Shown here in pieces: positions 5,632 to 5,670 of a stretch of DNA of 5,670 nt (the stretch's first letter is position 1; each line of letters begins with the position of its first letter). Below the pieces are notes generated by a model, which saw only the letters and a program-made list of their open reading frames with translations, searched no databases and was not told the DNA's origin. The stretch lies in NCBI GenBank assembly GCA_041499515.1, contig JBGQKM010000335.1, positions 1-5,670 on the forward strand. The letters are read 5' to 3'. Position numbers and translations under genes: made by a program. This DNA is from PALSA-1355 sp041499515 (lineage in GTDB: Bacteria > Planctomycetota > Planctomycetia > Pirellulales > PALSA-1355).

Positions 5632-5670
5632 GCCAACTATCGTTGCGTATCGCGTCGCGAAGGTCGAGAG

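Overview
The window looks like part of a chromosome from a planctomycete, probably of the Pirellulales type. This rests on three things: an N-terminal surface-protein motif of the Planc_extracel type (FETLEDRSLLS) followed by a paired dockerin module, a secreted protein with a C-x4-C-H motif of a kind I associate with planctomycetes, and high-GC DNA in which most genes lack a clear Shine-Dalgarno site. No database search was possible, so the taxonomy is an inference from protein style.

There are four genes in alternating orientation. Positions 1-282 are the leader of the first gene, with a candidate promoter whose spacer carries a run of eight G. Positions 283-1803 (+) encode an extracellular or cell-surface protein with a cadherin-like module and dockerin-type calcium repeats. 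Positions 1929-3605 (-) encode an FHA-GAF-PP2C (RsbU/SpoIIE-type) signalling phosphatase. Positions 3606-3942 are a divergent intergenic region holding several palindromes and weak promoter candidates. Positions 3943-5103 (+) encode an exported protein with a possible haem site. Positions 5191-5631 (-) encode a NUDIX hydrolase.

The most striking non-coding signal is a pair of related long inverted repeats of about 80-90 bases. They fill exactly the two gaps where genes converge (1804-1928 and 5104-5190). Their arms share the GGGACAGTCCC core, and the outer stems differ between copies by paired changes that keep base pairing. This points to a REP/MITE-like family kept as a structure, perhaps used as a bidirectional 3' end.

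The genes do not form an operon and show no obvious shared pathway. Two encode envelope or exported proteins, one a cytoplasmic signalling phosphatase and one a nucleotide-type hydrolase. I saw no transposase, CRISPR array, tRNA or rRNA, and no convincing new multi-gene system.
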